Assembly (NCBI RefSeq): GCF_010726765.1
Contig: NZ_AP022602.1
Location: 147,675 to 211,674 of the forward strand
Length of the DNA stretch: 64,000 bases
Direction of reading: 5' to 3'
From: Mycobacterium gallinarum
GTDB taxonomy: Bacteria; Actinomycetota; Actinomycetes; Mycobacteriales; Mycobacteriaceae
In this document: positions 25,369 to 34,962 of the stretch, in pieces
Layout of the letters: each line of letters begins with the position of its first letter
How positions within the stretch are numbered: position 1 is the first letter of the stretch
Translations under genes and position numbers: made by a program
Notes under the pieces: generated by a model
What the model saw: the letters and a program-made list of their open reading frames with translations, nothing else
Database searches by the model: none
Told to the model about the DNA's origin: nothing

Positions 25369-26445
25369 TCATGACACGGCAGAGTCAGGTGCGCCCAGGC
25401 GCTGCACTTCTCGCTGGTGCGTCTGCGCTGGATACGCATGGATCAGGCTTGTGCCGACCTTCGGCACGGCGTGAGTCAGGGTGTATTCGGCGCGGTGGGC
25501 AATACCGTGGGCTTGAGTGAGACTGACGCTGGGGTCGATGTCGAGCTCGGCGTCGGCATGGAGGCGGTGTCCGATCCATCTCATCTTCACGCTGCGTACT
25601 GCCAGGACTCCCGGTTCGGTGGCCAGCGCAGCTTCCGCGGCGTCAACAATGGTGGGGTCGACACCGTCGAGGAGCCGCCGGAACACGTCGCGCACGGCGG
25701 TGCGCAGCACTGCGAGGATGGCGATGGTGATGAGTATTCCGATTACAGGATCGGCCAGCGGGTAGCCCAGTGCGACCCCGCCGGCGCCGAAAAGTACTGC
25801 CAGGGAGGTGAATCCGTCCGTGCGGGCGTGGAGGCCGTCAGCGACCAGGGCGGCCGAGCCGATACGGCGGCCGACACGGATGCGGTAGACAGCGACCAGT
25901 TCGTTGCCGATGAACCCGACGAGCCCGGCGGCGGCGACCCAGCCGACGTGCTCGATGGCGACCGGGTTGAAGAGCCGACGAACTGACTCGTAACCGGCGA
26001 TGGTGGCAGACAGCGCGATCATGGCGATGACGAAGAGGCCGGCGAGGTCTTCGACGCGGCCGAATCCATAGGTGTACCGGCGGGTGGCGGCACGGCGACC
26101 GAGCACGAACGCAATCCATAGGGGGATGGCGGTCAGTGCGTCGGAGAAGTTGTGAATGGTGTCAGCGAGCAACGCCACAGAGCCTGAGATGACCACGATG
26201 ACGATCTGCGCAATCGCGGTGAGGCCCAGTGCGACGAGGCTGATCTTGACCGCCCGGATTCCTGCCGCGCTGGACTCGAGTGCGTCGTCGATGCTGTCGG
26301 AGGCATCGTGACTGTGCGGTGCAAAGACCTCCCGCAGGGCGGCTTTGGCTTTTCCGCGCCGCCCTGACGCATCGTGGTGGTTGTGGTTATGGTGCGAATG
26401 ACCACGACCATGGCTATGGCCGTGTTGGTGCGAGTCGTGCGTCAT
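25369..26445 (-). CDS. Cation diffusion facilitator (Rv2025c-like)
   Basis: Proton-coupled divalent metal exporter of 358 residues. The N-terminus is very His-rich (HQHGHSHGRGHSHHNHNHHD) and likely buffers metal. Six membrane helices follow, with the paired transport-site motifs HNFSDALTAIP and DGLHARTDGF. The cytoplasmic C-terminal domain is of the usual CDF type. Its ATG overlaps the kmtR stop by 4 bp. In M. tuberculosis KmtR (Ni/Co sensor) regulates the CDF gene Rv2025c, so the substrate is probably Ni/Co or Zn. Confidence 0.9.
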   Translation of the reverse strand: MTHDSHQHGHSHGRGHSHHNHNHHDASGRRGKAKAALREVFAPHSHDASDSIDDALESSAAGIRAVKISLVALGLTAIAQIVIVVISGSVALLADTIHNFSDALTAIPLWIAFVLGRRAATRRYTYGFGRVEDLAGLFVIAMIALSATIAGYESVRRLFNPVAIEHVGWVAAAGLVGFIGNELVAVYRIRVGRRIGSAALVADGLHARTDGFTSLAVLFGAGGVALGYPLADPVIGILITIAILAVLRTAVRDVFRRLLDGVDPTIVDAAEAALATEPGVLAVRSVKMRWIGHRLHADAELDIDPSVSLTQAHGIAHRAEYTLTHAVPKVGTSLIHAYPAQTHQREVQRLGAPDSAVS

Positions 26446-26864
26446 GCGCCGAATCCCGTACGTTTCTCGACGCCGGCTTGCGTGTCTGCGGTTTGGTGCA
26501 GCTCTCGCAACTCTGCGGTGTCACGGTGGTGCCCGGGCGTTCCCGGGCCGGCGTGCTCAGCGTTGAACACGGCATCGGTGACCAACTGCCCGATGTGGTC
26601 GTTTTCCAGGGCATAGAAAATCGTGGTGCCCTCGCGGCGAGTGCGGACCAGCCGGGCCATCCTGAGCTTGGCCAGGTGTTGGGAGACCGAGGGAGCCGGC
26701 TTGCCGATGTGCTCGGCCAATTCGTTGACCGACATCTCACGGCCCACCAATGCCCAGAGCACTTGGACGCGGGTGGCCTCGGCCAGCATCCGAAACACCT
26801 CGACCACGAGGGCGGTCTGATCGTCCGGTATCCGCCGCCGAGGGCCACCGCTATCTGCATTCAT
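26442..26864 (-). CDS. kmtR: KmtR-like ArsR-family Ni/Co sensor
   Basis: A 140-residue repressor nearly identical in its core to M. tuberculosis KmtR (VVEVFRMLAEATRVQVLW, MSVNELAEHIGKPAPSVSQ, AVFNAEHAGPG, HHR). Extra His residues at the C-terminus are in keeping with the KmtR ligand set. The ATG at 26864 is chosen: an upstream start would add 30 unrelated residues. TACTAT ends 6 bases before this ATG, so the transcript may be leaderless. It is the first gene of a coupled pair with the cation diffusion facilitator. Confidence 0.9.
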   Translation of the reverse strand: MNADSGGPRRRIPDDQTALVVEVFRMLAEATRVQVLWALVGREMSVNELAEHIGKPAPSVSQHLAKLRMARLVRTRREGTTIFYALENDHIGQLVTDAVFNAEHAGPGTPGHHRDTAELRELHQTADTQAGVEKRTGFGA

Positions 26865-26879
26865 ACGTAGATAGTAGAC
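26865..26879 (-). promoter_or_regulatory. Likely leaderless promoter of kmtR-CDF operon
   Basis: On the minus strand, TACTAT (26873-26878) precedes CTACGT and the kmtR ATG. The CTAC words here resemble the envelope operator but with N3 rather than N7 spacing, so it is not counted as a copy. Confidence 0.4.
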
Positions 26880-26953
26880 CAGCACGCCGCTTGCGCCGGC
26901 ATTGCAGCCGGGCGTGGACGTATGCGGGCGCAGCGGAACCGATTCTTGCCGCA

Positions 26954-26968
26954 TACCCTCTGGGGGTA
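26954..26968 (+). promoter_or_regulatory. Copper-responsive CsoR/RicR box 1
   Basis: Exact TACCC-N5-GGGTA (N5 = TCTGG), the consensus described for mycobacterial RicR/CsoR-type repressors. It is upstream of the copper chaperone gene. Confidence 0.8.
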
Positions 26969-26984
26969 TATATTAGCGTACACA

Positions 26985-26999
26985 TACCCGGTAGGGGTA
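26985..26999 (+). promoter_or_regulatory. Copper-responsive CsoR/RicR box 2
   Basis: A second exact TACCC-N5-GGGTA (N5 = GGTAG), 31 bp after the first, so both lie on the same helix face (three turns). It lies 31 bp before the copZ-like start. Confidence 0.8.
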
Positions 27000-27029
27000 T
27001 TGCCACCGATGCAGATGGGAATTTCGGTT

Positions 27030-27242
27030 ATGAGCACGCTCAAGTACGCCGTCACAGGAATGACCTGCGGGCACTGCGAGCTGTCAGTGCGGGAAGAAGT
27101 CAGCGAGGTCGCCGGTGTTCAAGACGTCAAGGTCAGCGCCACGACGGGCACCCTGCTCGTGACCTCCAGCAGTCCCGTCGATGACGCGCAAATCCTGCGT
27201 GCGGTCGATGAGGCCGGCTATTCGGCGGTGCGTGTCGCATGA
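27030..27242 (+). CDS. copZ: CopZ-like copper chaperone (HMA domain)
   Basis: A 70-residue HMA protein: YAVTGMTCGHCELSVREEV carries the Cu(I)-binding GMTCGHC loop. It would pass copper to the CopA pump encoded two genes downstream. The ATG at 27030 (MSTLKY) gives the usual family length; an in-frame ATG at 27009 adds seven residues. It is first gene of the copper operon, directly after the two copper boxes, and its stop overlaps the next start by 4 bp. Confidence 0.9.
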   Translation: MSTLKYAVTGMTCGHCELSVREEVSEVAGVQDVKVSATTGTLLVTSSSPVDDAQILRAVDEAGYSAVRVA

Positions 27243-28210
27243 ACGCCGCGGGACGGTTGGCTGCTTTTGGTGCCGGACTGGTGGTGGCGTTCACGGCTGC
27301 GTACGTCACCGCCGCGGCGGTCGTCCCCGAGACCGCGCCAACCGCTACACAGAACCTCGGCGCTGAGCCCGCTTCTGATCACAGCGCGCCAACCGAGCAG
27401 GCGTTGCCAGTATCCCCGCTCTCCGATGATCCGCCTGGGTTGTCGCTCGCCCAAGACGGATACACGCTCGGCGCGGTACGGGCACCCGGAGCCGCCAACG
27501 ATCGGGGCAGTTTGAGCTTCACCATTGCTGGTCCCAGCGGTACGCCGCTGCTGGACTACGCGACGGTGCACGACAAGCAGCTGCATCTCATCGTCGTCCG
27601 TTCTGATGGTCAGTACTTCGCGCACGTACACCCGGTCTTGGATCAGGCGACCGGCATGTGGTCGACGCCCTGGATGTGGAAGGCCGCCGGCACCTACCGG
27701 GTGTTCGCAGATTTTCAGCCCACCAAGGCCGGCAGCGCCAAACTCACGCTCACCCGCACGGTCGACGTCGCCGGCGAGATGACCACGTCACCCCCGCTGA
27801 CCACACGCACCGTGGATGAGATTGCCGGTTACACCGTGGAACTCGACGGTGCGCTCACCGCAGGCGTCTCGAAGCTGGTCACAGCGAAGATCACCCGTGA
27901 CGGCGAGCCGGTGACGACACTGCAGCCCTACCTGGGGGCATATGGCCACCTCGTCGCTCTGCGTGAAGGTGACCTGGCGTATCTGCATGTGCACCCCGAG
28001 GGTGCTGAGCCGGTGGGGGACCGCACCGGTGGGCCTGGGGTGTCGTTCGCTGCGACCGCACCCACCGCGGGTCGCTACCTGCTCTACCTCGACTTCAAGG
28101 TCGCCGACACCGTGCACACCGCCACGTTCGTCATCGACGCCGCACGCGGCGACGCCAATCAACCAGTGCCGGAACCGTCGCGCGGCCCCGGCCATGCCGG
28201 CGGGCACTGA
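27239..28210 (+). CDS. Exported copper-operon protein with duplicated His motif
   Basis: A 323-residue protein with an N-terminal hydrophobic segment (residues 5-29), so exported or membrane-anchored. Two similar beta-rich halves carry related motifs: HLIVVRSDGQYFAHVHP at 116-132 and HLVALREGDLAYLHVHP at 237-253. The C-terminus is His/Gly-rich (GPGHAGGH). I know such proteins only as hypothetical members of actinobacterial copper loci. Periplasmic copper binding is inferred from the HxHP motifs and operon position. It is translationally coupled to copZ. Confidence 0.8.
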   Translation: MNAAGRLAAFGAGLVVAFTAAYVTAAAVVPETAPTATQNLGAEPASDHSAPTEQALPVSPLSDDPPGLSLAQDGYTLGAVRAPGAANDRGSLSFTIAGPSGTPLLDYATVHDKQLHLIVVRSDGQYFAHVHPVLDQATGMWSTPWMWKAAGTYRVFADFQPTKAGSAKLTLTRTVDVAGEMTTSPPLTTRTVDEIAGYTVELDGALTAGVSKLVTAKITRDGEPVTTLQPYLGAYGHLVALREGDLAYLHVHPEGAEPVGDRTGGPGVSFAATAPTAGRYLLYLDFKVADTVHTATFVIDAARGDANQPVPEPSRGPGHAGGH

Positions 28211-28251
28211 CGACCTCCGTCCACCTAGGAAGCTGAAAGGCATTGGCACAC

Positions 28252-30555
28252 ATGACGACATCGACACCCGTGTCCGGCCCGAGCGTTGAGCTACGCATCG
28301 GAGGAATGACTTGCGCCTCCTGCGCCAACCGAATCGAGCGCAAGCTCAACAAAATCGATGGTGTCGCGGCAACGGTCAATTACGCGACTGAGAAGGCAAC
28401 CGTCACGGTGCCTGACGGATACGATCCCGCGCTACTGATCGTTGAGGTGGAAAGCGCCGGATACAGCGCCGCGCTACCGACACCGGAAAAGCCCGCCCCG
28501 CCGGGGGCGACAGGCGAGACCGACGACCCCGACATGATATCGCTGCGCCACCGGTTGACCGGTTCGGTGCTGTTGTCGGTGCCGGTCATCGCGATGGCGA
28601 TGATCCCCGCGCTGCAGTTCACCTATTGGCAGTGGGCCTCGCTGGTGTTGGCTGCGCCGGTGATCGTCTGGGCGGCGTGGCCGTTTCACCGCGCCGCCTG
28701 GGCCAATCTGCGCCACGCCACGGCGACGATGGACACACTCATCTCCCTGGGCACTTTGTCGGCCTTCCTGTGGTCGCTGTACGCGCTGTTCTTCGGGACG
28801 GCCGGCACCCCAGGAATGAAGCATCCGTTCGAGTTGACACTGGCACCATCTCACGGCGCCGCCAACATCTACCTCGAAGTCGCCGCTGGCGTAACGACAT
28901 TCATCCTTGCTGGGCGTTATTTCGAGAAGCGCTCCAAACGGCAGGCCGGTGCGGCGCTGCGTGCCCTTCTAGAGATGGGCGCCAAGGAAGTGTCCGTGCT
29001 GCGCGACGGCGCGGAATCGAAGATCGCCGTCGAGTACCTGGTGGTGGGTGACGAGTTCGTCGTGCGCCCGGGGGAGAAGATCGCCACCGACGGGGTGGTG
29101 GTATCGGGGACATCAGCGGTCGATGCCTCGATGCTGACCGGCGAATCGGTCCCCGTGGAGGTCGGCCCAGGTGACACCGTGGTCGGTGTAACCGTCAACG
29201 CCGGCGGGCGGCTGGTGGTGCGCGCCACCCGCATCGGTTCCGACACCCAGTTGGCGCAGATGGCCCAACTAGTAGAGAACGCACAAACGGGCAAAGCCCA
29301 GGTCCAGCGGCTGGCCGACCGCATCTCCGGTGTCTTCGTGCCGATCGTCCTCGCGATCGCGGTCATCACACTCGGTGCATGGCTAGGCGCGGGCTTCCCG
29401 GTCGCGGCCGCCTTTACCGCCGCGGTGGCGGTCCTCGTCATCGCCTGCCCCTGCGCGCTCGGTTTGGCCACACCGACGGCACTATTGGTGGGCACCGGTC
29501 GCGGCGCGCAAATGGGCGTGTTGATCAAGGGCCCGGAGGTGCTGGAGTCCACCCGCAAGGTCGACACTGTGGTGCTGGACAAGACCGGCACCGTCACCAC
29601 CGGCCAGATGACCCTGGTCGACGTCATCACCGCCCCGGGAACAGAACGTATGGACCTGCTCCGGCTGGCCGGGGTAGTGGAGAACGCCTCAGAGCACCCG
29701 ATCGCCCAAGCCATCGCTATCGCCGCCACCGAAGAAGTCGGGACGCTACCCACCCCTGAGGATTTCGCCAATGCCGACGGTAAGGGCGTGCAGGGCGTCG
29801 TCGACGGCCACGCCGTCGTCGTGGGGCGCGAGTCACTGCTCGCCGACTGGTCCCAGCACCTGAGCCCGGAGTTGGTGCAGGCGAAAGAAGCGGCCGAAGC
29901 GCAGGGCAAGACGGTGGTCGCGGTCGGCTGGGACGGTCAGGCTCGCGGCGTACTCGTCGTCGCGGATACTGTGAAACCGACCAGTGCGCAGGCGATCTCA
30001 CAGATGCGTGAGCTTGGCCTGACGCCTGTGCTGCTCACCGGGGATAACGAAGCCGTCGCCCGGCAGATCGCCGCCGAGATCGGCATCGACACCGTGATCG
30101 CCGAGGTGATGCCGAAAGACAAAGTCGACGTCATCGCCCGGCTGCAATCCGAGGGCAAGACGGTGGCGATGGTCGGCGATGGCGTCAATGATGCGCCCGC
30201 CCTCGCCCAAGCCGACCTCGGCCTGGCTATGGGTACCGGAACCGACGTCGCGATCGAAGTCTCTGACATCACCTTGGTACGCGGCGACCTGCGCAGCGCC
30301 GTCGACGCGATCCGGCTGTCCCGCAGAACACTATCGACGATAAAGACGAACCTGTTCTGGGCGTTCGCCTACAACGTCGCCGCCATACCGGTCGCAGCAC
30401 TGGGCATGCTCAACCCCATGCTCGCCGGAGCGGCGATGGCGTTCTCCAGCATCTTCGTCGTAGGCAACAGCCTCCGACTGCGCGGCTTCAAATCCACGTC
30501 CCCATCCTCTGCCCCTACCACTGAACCCCTACTGCACCAACCCCTACCGCATTAA
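28252..30555 (+). CDS. copA: CopA-type P1B-1 copper-exporting ATPase
   Basis: Cu(I) efflux pump of about 767 residues. The N-terminal HMA domain contains [16 protein letters not shown]. The membrane domain has the CPC motif in [20 protein letters not shown]. Catalytic motifs are [26 protein letters not shown] and [16 protein letters not shown]. It ends with the usual [27 protein letters not shown] helices. The ATG at 28252 is used; a TTG at 28243 is in frame and also possible, with GAAAGG upstream. It is third gene of the copper operon. Confidence 0.95.
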   Translation: MTTSTPVSGPSVELRIGGMTCASCANRIERKLNKIDGVAATVNYATEKATVTVPDGYDPALLIVEVESAGYSAALPTPEKPAPPGATGETDDPDMISLRHRLTGSVLLSVPVIAMAMIPALQFTYWQWASLVLAAPVIVWAAWPFHRAAWANLRHATATMDTLISLGTLSAFLWSLYALFFGTAGTPGMKHPFELTLAPSHGAANIYLEVAAGVTTFILAGRYFEKRSKRQAGAALRALLEMGAKEVSVLRDGAESKIAVEYLVVGDEFVVRPGEKIATDGVVVSGTSAVDASMLTGESVPVEVGPGDTVVGVTVNAGGRLVVRATRIGSDTQLAQMAQLVENAQTGKAQVQRLADRISGVFVPIVLAIAVITLGAWLGAGFPVAAAFTAAVAVLVIACPCALGLATPTALLVGTGRGAQMGVLIKGPEVLESTRKVDTVVLDKTGTVTTGQMTLVDVITAPGTERMDLLRLAGVVENASEHPIAQAIAIAATEEVGTLPTPEDFANADGKGVQGVVDGHAVVVGRESLLADWSQHLSPELVQAKEAAEAQGKTVVAVGWDGQARGVLVVADTVKPTSAQAISQMRELGLTPVLLTGDNEAVARQIAAEIGIDTVIAEVMPKDKVDVIARLQSEGKTVAMVGDGVNDAPALAQADLGLAMGTGTDVAIEVSDITLVRGDLRSAVDAIRLSRRTLSTIKTNLFWAFAYNVAAIPVAALGMLNPMLAGAAMAFSSIFVVGNSLRLRGFKSTSPSSAPTTEPLLHQPLPH

Positions 30556-30563
30556 GGAGACCC

Positions 30564-30839
30564 ATGTCCAACAACAGGAACCTGACGTCGAGCTGCTGCT
30601 GCAGCGGCTCAACACAAGACCTCGACACGACGGTCATCAATCCTGCGACCACGAACCTCCTCGACCCCGCGACGGACCAGGCAACATGCCCGGTGATGCC
30701 CGGCACGCCGGTGAATAAGGCGGCCGCCGAAGCCGCAGGCCTGTTTCGCGACTACCGAGGCCGACGGTACTGGTTCTGCTGCAAAGGATGTGGACCGCGG
30801 TTCGACCGCGACCCCGACAAGTACGCCAGCGCGCCGTGA
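30564..30839 (+). CDS. Small Cys-rich YHS/TRASH-like metal-binding protein
   Basis: A 91-residue protein. The N-terminal SSCCCSGS cluster is followed by a YHS-type domain: CPVMPGTPVNK, then FRDYRGRRYWFCCKGCGPRFDRDPDKYA. The spaced Cys residues (CP, CCKGC) are typical metal ligands. It lies 8 bp after copA, inside the copper operon, so copper binding or chaperoning in the cytosol is likely. Confidence 0.85.
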   Translation: MSNNRNLTSSCCCSGSTQDLDTTVINPATTNLLDPATDQATCPVMPGTPVNKAAAEAAGLFRDYRGRRYWFCCKGCGPRFDRDPDKYASAP

Positions 30840-30909
30840 CTGACATTCCACACGCCGGCCGCCGAGCGCACCGCGGCGGCGAACCCGCTCACAGACCGAG
30901 GGATCTGCC

Positions 30910-31239
30910 ATGACTCACGTCGACGATGCTGACCACTGCCCAGCATCGGGTTCGGTCAACCACGGCTACATCACCGATAAGGACAAGTACCTCAAACGCT
31001 TGAAACGTATTGAGGGCCAAGCCCGCGGCATCAGCCGGATGATCGAGGAGGAACGCTATTGCATCGACATCCTCACTCAAGCCGACGCACTCACCAAAGC
31101 CCTGCAAAGCGTCGCGCTGGCACTGCTCGACGACCATATCCGACACTGCGTTCGAGACGCGGCGGCCGCCGGGGGACCGGCCGCTGACGCCAAACTCACC
31201 GAAGCATCCGAAGCCATCGCCCGACTCGTGCGGTCATGA
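30910..31239 (+). CDS. csoR: CsoR-family copper-sensing repressor
   Basis: A 109-residue helical repressor. Cu(I) ligands Cys51, His76 and Cys80 have the 25- and 4-residue spacing of M. tuberculosis CsoR (Cys36, His61, Cys65). KYLKRLKRIEGQARGISRMI is the family's DNA-contact helix region. It is encoded within the operon it should control through the two TACCC-N5-GGGTA boxes at 26954 and 26985. A RicR-like role is equally possible since the box matches that consensus. Confidence 0.92.
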   Translation: MTHVDDADHCPASGSVNHGYITDKDKYLKRLKRIEGQARGISRMIEEERYCIDILTQADALTKALQSVALALLDDHIRHCVRDAAAAGGPAADAKLTEASEAIARLVRS

Positions 31240-31326
31240 CCTACACCGCGGCGCACCGACACCGCCGCCTTGCTGCTACACACCCCGTGCGAAGCGAACA
31301 CGTGAGACTCCTCAAGGAGAGACAAC

Positions 31327-33450
31327 ATGGCTAACCACGACGAGCACGCCGTAGCGACATCGCACAGCGGCGTTCACGCCGACCATGGCGGCCACGGCGA
31401 GCACACCGCTCAGGAAACCAACGTCCACCACGACGACCATGCTGACCACGGGGGCCATGCCGGCCACGGCGCCGATCATGTTGCTCAGTTCCGGAAGCTG
31501 TTCTGGATCAACCTGATCATCGCCATCCCGGTCATCGCGTTCTCGACCATGTTCGCGATGCTGCTCGGCTACGCAGTGCCCGACGTCCCCGGCGGCCGCT
31601 GGATCGCGCCACTGCTGGGCACGGTCATGTACGTCGTGGGCGGTCGCCCCTTCCTCACCGGCGCCGTCAGCGAAATCCGTTCTCGCAAACCGGGAATGAT
31701 GCTGCTCATCGGGCTGGCCATCACCGTCGCCTTCTTCGCGTCCTGGGGCGCCAGCCTGGGCGTGCTCCATCACGAACTGGAGTTCTGGTGGGAACTGGCG
31801 CTGCTGATCGTGATCATGCTGCTCGGCCACTGGGTCGAGATGCGCTCCCTGGCTCAGACCACCTCCGCACTGGACTCCCTGGCCGCCCTGCTTCCCGACG
31901 AAGCCGAGAAGGTCGACGGGGACCGCACCATCACCGTGTCACCCGCCGACCTGCAGGTCGGGGACCTGGTGGTCGTGCGACCCGGTGGCAGCGTCCCCGC
32001 CGACGGCAGAATCGTCGACGGGCGCGCGGACATGGACGAGTCGATGGTGACCGGTGAATCGCGGCCGGTGGCCCGCGGCGTCGGGGATGCGGTGACAGCC
32101 GGAACCGTGGCCACCGATTCCGGGTTGCGGGTCGAAATCACCGCCACCGGGGACGACACCGCCCTGGCGGGAATCCAGCGCCTGGTGACCGAAGCGCAGA
32201 ACTCGTCCTCGCGAGCCCAGCGCCTCGCCGACCGGGCGGCGGGCTGGCTGTTCTGGTTTGCCCTGGGGAGCGCCGCGATCACTGCCGCGGTGTGGTCGGT
32301 TGTCGGAGACCCTGACGCCTCCGTTGTCCGGGCGATCACCGTGCTCGTCATCGCTTGCCCTCATGCGTTGGGGTTGGCGATACCACTGGTGGTGTCGATC
32401 GCCACCGAGCGAGCCGCGCGGGGCGGCGTGCTGATCAAGGATCGCCTCGCCCTAGAAGGCATGCGCACCGTTAACGCCGTGCTCTTCGACAAAACCGGCA
32501 CCCTGACCAAGGGCGAGCCCACCGTGACCGCGATCGAGGCTAGCGGTGACCTGGAGGAGGGCACCATGCTCGCCCTGGCCGCCGCCGCCGAGGCCGACAG
32601 TGAACACCCCCTGGCGCGGGCGATCGTGAAAGCCGCCGAGGAGCGAGGACTCACCGTGCCGCGCGCCAGCGGCTTCTCGTCCTCTCCGGCGGTGGGCGTC
32701 ACCGCCACTGTTGACGGGCACGAGATCCGGGTGGGCGGCCCTCGCCTGCTGGACGAGATCGGCGGACAGGAAGTCAACGCCGCCACCGTGTGGCGCGAGG
32801 AGGGTGCGATCATCCTGCACGTCGTACGTGACGGGGTTGTGCTCGGCGGGCTGCGCTTGGCCGACCAGATCCGCCCCGAGTCGCGGGAAGCCGTCGATGC
32901 GTTGCACAAGCTCGGTGTGGAGGTGGTCATGATTACCGGTGACGCCGAAGCGGTCGCGCAGGCGGTAGGTCACGAACTCGGCATAGATCGGGTGTTCGCC
33001 GGCGTGCGACCGGAGGACAAGGCGTCGAAAGTTGCTGCGCTGCAACAGGAGGGCAAGAAGGTCGCGATGGTCGGCGATGGCGTTAACGATGCGCCCGCGT
33101 TGGCGCAGGCTGACGTTGGCATCGCGATCGGCGCCGGCACAGATGTTGCCATCGCCTCTGCCGGTGTGATCCTGGCCAGTTCGGACCCGCGCTCGGTGCT
33201 GTCGGTCATCGAATTGTCGCGTGCCAGCTATCGAAAGATGAAACAGAACCTCTGGTGGGGGGCGGGCTACAACCTCATCGCAGTGCCATTGGCTGCCGGT
33301 GTGTTCGCACCGATCGGGTTTGTGCTGCCGATGTCAATCGGCGCGATTCTGATGTCTATGTCGACGATCGTCGTGGCGCTCAACGCGCAACTGTTGCGCC
33401 GCCTCGACCTGAGCCCTGAGTCAAGCACCCGCGCAGTCCTCGACCGCTGA
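31327..33450 (+). CDS. copB: CopB-type P1B-3 copper ATPase
   Basis: A 707-residue pump with a His-rich N-terminus (repeated HADHGGHGEH-like stretches) instead of an HMA domain. Helix 4 has CPH (IACPHALGLAIP), the mark of subgroup P1B-3. Other motifs are VTGESRPV, DKTGTLTKGEP, SEHPLARAIV and [16 protein letters not shown]. It is last in the copper operon, 87 bp after csoR. Having both CopA and CopB types in one operon suggests high copper tolerance. Confidence 0.94.
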   Translation: MANHDEHAVATSHSGVHADHGGHGEHTAQETNVHHDDHADHGGHAGHGADHVAQFRKLFWINLIIAIPVIAFSTMFAMLLGYAVPDVPGGRWIAPLLGTVMYVVGGRPFLTGAVSEIRSRKPGMMLLIGLAITVAFFASWGASLGVLHHELEFWWELALLIVIMLLGHWVEMRSLAQTTSALDSLAALLPDEAEKVDGDRTITVSPADLQVGDLVVVRPGGSVPADGRIVDGRADMDESMVTGESRPVARGVGDAVTAGTVATDSGLRVEITATGDDTALAGIQRLVTEAQNSSSRAQRLADRAAGWLFWFALGSAAITAAVWSVVGDPDASVVRAITVLVIACPHALGLAIPLVVSIATERAARGGVLIKDRLALEGMRTVNAVLFDKTGTLTKGEPTVTAIEASGDLEEGTMLALAAAAEADSEHPLARAIVKAAEERGLTVPRASGFSSSPAVGVTATVDGHEIRVGGPRLLDEIGGQEVNAATVWREEGAIILHVVRDGVVLGGLRLADQIRPESREAVDALHKLGVEVVMITGDAEAVAQAVGHELGIDRVFAGVRPEDKASKVAALQQEGKKVAMVGDGVNDAPALAQADVGIAIGAGTDVAIASAGVILASSDPRSVLSVIELSRASYRKMKQNLWWGAGYNLIAVPLAAGVFAPIGFVLPMSIGAILMSMSTIVVALNAQLLRRLDLSPESSTRAVLDR

Positions 33451-34063
33451 TTCCGCGTGAACCGCTGAAGGCTTGTTCCGTTGTCCGCGCCGAAGGGAAT
33501 CAAGCCTCACGCAGGACTGCGTTGAGACGTCAACCGCCGTGGTCATGATCAAGCCGTGACCGTCCTGTGACGGAACTGTAGGTGGCGCCGGGGCCGACTG
33601 CGGTGCAGGCGCCGTCAGCTCGTCGGCCACCTCGCTCACCGCCGGCGGAACGCTGGACTCTGGACGGCCAACGACGTCGTGGCTGTCCACCGGCTCGATT
33701 GCCGTGCCAGGGTGGCTATGGCATCGATGCCACATCGATGCAGGTCGGAGCCCTCGGACCGCGATGAGTCGGGTGAACTCCACGTGCCGCGTGATGAACG
33801 CGCAAATTTCCCTAGCCAACCTGGTCCTACGACCCACCCGCTCTCGCACCCTGCCGTAAACCCGAATACCACTGGCCAACAGCAGCATTCGGTGCACAGA
33901 AGCGACGGTCGCACCGGCGGGCGGCAGCAACCGGTTGATTCATCAGATGAAAACGACGGCGGGACTAATCATGGATAACAGCGGTTGTCCGTGATGCGGC
34001 TCGCGCGAATGCCGAAGGACCCACGATCGATCGAATCCCCCGCGTACATGACCGGACGAAAAC
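33451..34063. other. Gene-poor junction with long-repeat copy 1
   Basis: About 610 bp after the copper operon. A minus-strand frame rich in Pro and Ala crosses it but has no recognisable domain and runs through the repeat, so no gene is called. The left copy of the 165-168 bp repeat is the only clear structure. Confidence 0.5.
33827..33994 (+). repeat. Long direct repeat, left copy (168 bp)
   Basis: Matches 39673-39837 over its full length at roughly 90 percent by eye, with a 3-bp indel. It ends in a degenerate dyad (TCATGGATAAC-AGCG-GTTGTCCGTGA). The copies have the same orientation and are 5.85 kb apart. Confidence 0.8.
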
Positions 34064-34668
34064 CTATTGCGAGCGGGTGTCGTCGTCAGGGCTTGTCGGC
34101 AGCTGCGTCGGGTCGATGAAGTCGGGGGCCATCCACGGCGCACGGCGCAGCTGTCTGTAGTCGGTCGCCGAGCCTTCGAGGTAGTCGCTGAACGCTTTGT
34201 CGATCGCTTCTGGCCCAGGTGATCCCTGCTGGCCACGGGGGTCGGGTAGTCGTCTCGCGGTTCGAACAAGTCGTGATTGGCACTGGCAAGTCGTGATTGC
34301 CACTGGCTCCTATCGGCTGCAGGTCGAACAGTTGCTCGGCAGTCAGTGCGAAGTGCGGCCGACCGTTGGGCGCGGCCTGCTCGCGCCATAGAGGCCCGCA
34401 GCTGCGGGCTGGATCCGGCGTCGCCGCGAAAGTGCGCTCGCGCACCCACCTGGTCGGCGGCCTTCCAGAGCTTGTCGAGCTCATCACCGGTCAGCCCGCG
34501 TGCGCTCGTCTTCCACTCTCCGACGACAAGCCCTGCACTGCGCAGAATGATCAGGCCGTCGGCGGTTGCGTCTCTATCGCCGGCCGAGAGATGGACACCA
34601 TCCTCGATGGTGATGGCGGCGAAGCGGAAGCAGTCTAGTCGCCAAGATTGACAACGCCTTTGCTGCAC
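34064..34668 (-). pseudogene. Frameshifted gene of unknown function
   Basis: Three successive minus-strand frames read as one protein. The first part contains GVHLSAGDRDATADGLIILRS followed by GLVVGEWKTSARGLTGDELDKLW. The second frame gives PNGRPHFALTAEQLFDLQPIG. The third gives GPEAIDKAFSDYLEGSATDY and ends near DPTQLPTSPDDDTRSQ. The second shift coincides with a 20-bp tandem duplication at 34267-34306, which is not a multiple of three. The family is not recognised; GLVVGEWK-type text hints at a nuclease fold but that is weak. Confidence 0.6.
34267..34306. repeat. 20-bp tandem duplication
   Basis: CAAGTCGTGATTGGCACTGG followed at once by a copy with one substitution (G to C). It lies inside the frameshifted gene and accounts for one of its frame changes. 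Confidence 0.85.
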
Positions 34669-34691
34669 GAATCGCCAGCTAGGCTTCCGGC

Positions 34692-34925
34692 ATGCGTTCG
34701 TACTATTCGAGGTGGAGGCATCCGACTAGGAGGGACCTCGGCGCTACAGTCCTGGTCTGTGGCCTGGTGTTGCTAGCCATCATCTGGGGAATCCACGAAA
34801 TGCGGAAGCAGTCGCAAGAGGCCAAGTACGAAAGTTGCCTTCGTGAAGCCGAGACCAAACACGTGTTCCCCCTGGCCAGCCTCGACGAGATTGACGCGTG
34901 TAAAGAAGAGGCGGGCCTCAATTAG
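34692..34925 (+). CDS. Small single-pass membrane protein
   Basis: A 77-residue protein with one hydrophobic helix (about residues 18-35), then a charged cytoplasmic or extracytoplasmic tail with two Cys (ESCLREAE, DACKEEAG). No family recognised and no strong ribosome-binding site. Coding is plausible from length and composition only. Confidence 0.45.
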   Translation: MRSYYSRWRHPTRRDLGATVLVCGLVLLAIIWGIHEMRKQSQEAKYESCLREAETKHVFPLASLDEIDACKEEAGLN

Positions 34926-34962
34926 CTGAGGTGGTCACAGCCGTTCCGCTGCATTGGTAGTG

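Noticed and set aside
26863..26880. TACGTAG-like text before kmtR as a seventh envelope operator
   Set aside because: Spacing between CTAC words is 3, not 7, and the site overlaps the kmtR promoter; treated as coincidence.
33421..33930. 169-residue minus-strand frame after the copper operon
   Set aside because: Pro/Ala-rich, crosses the end of copB and the long repeat, and has no recognisable motif.
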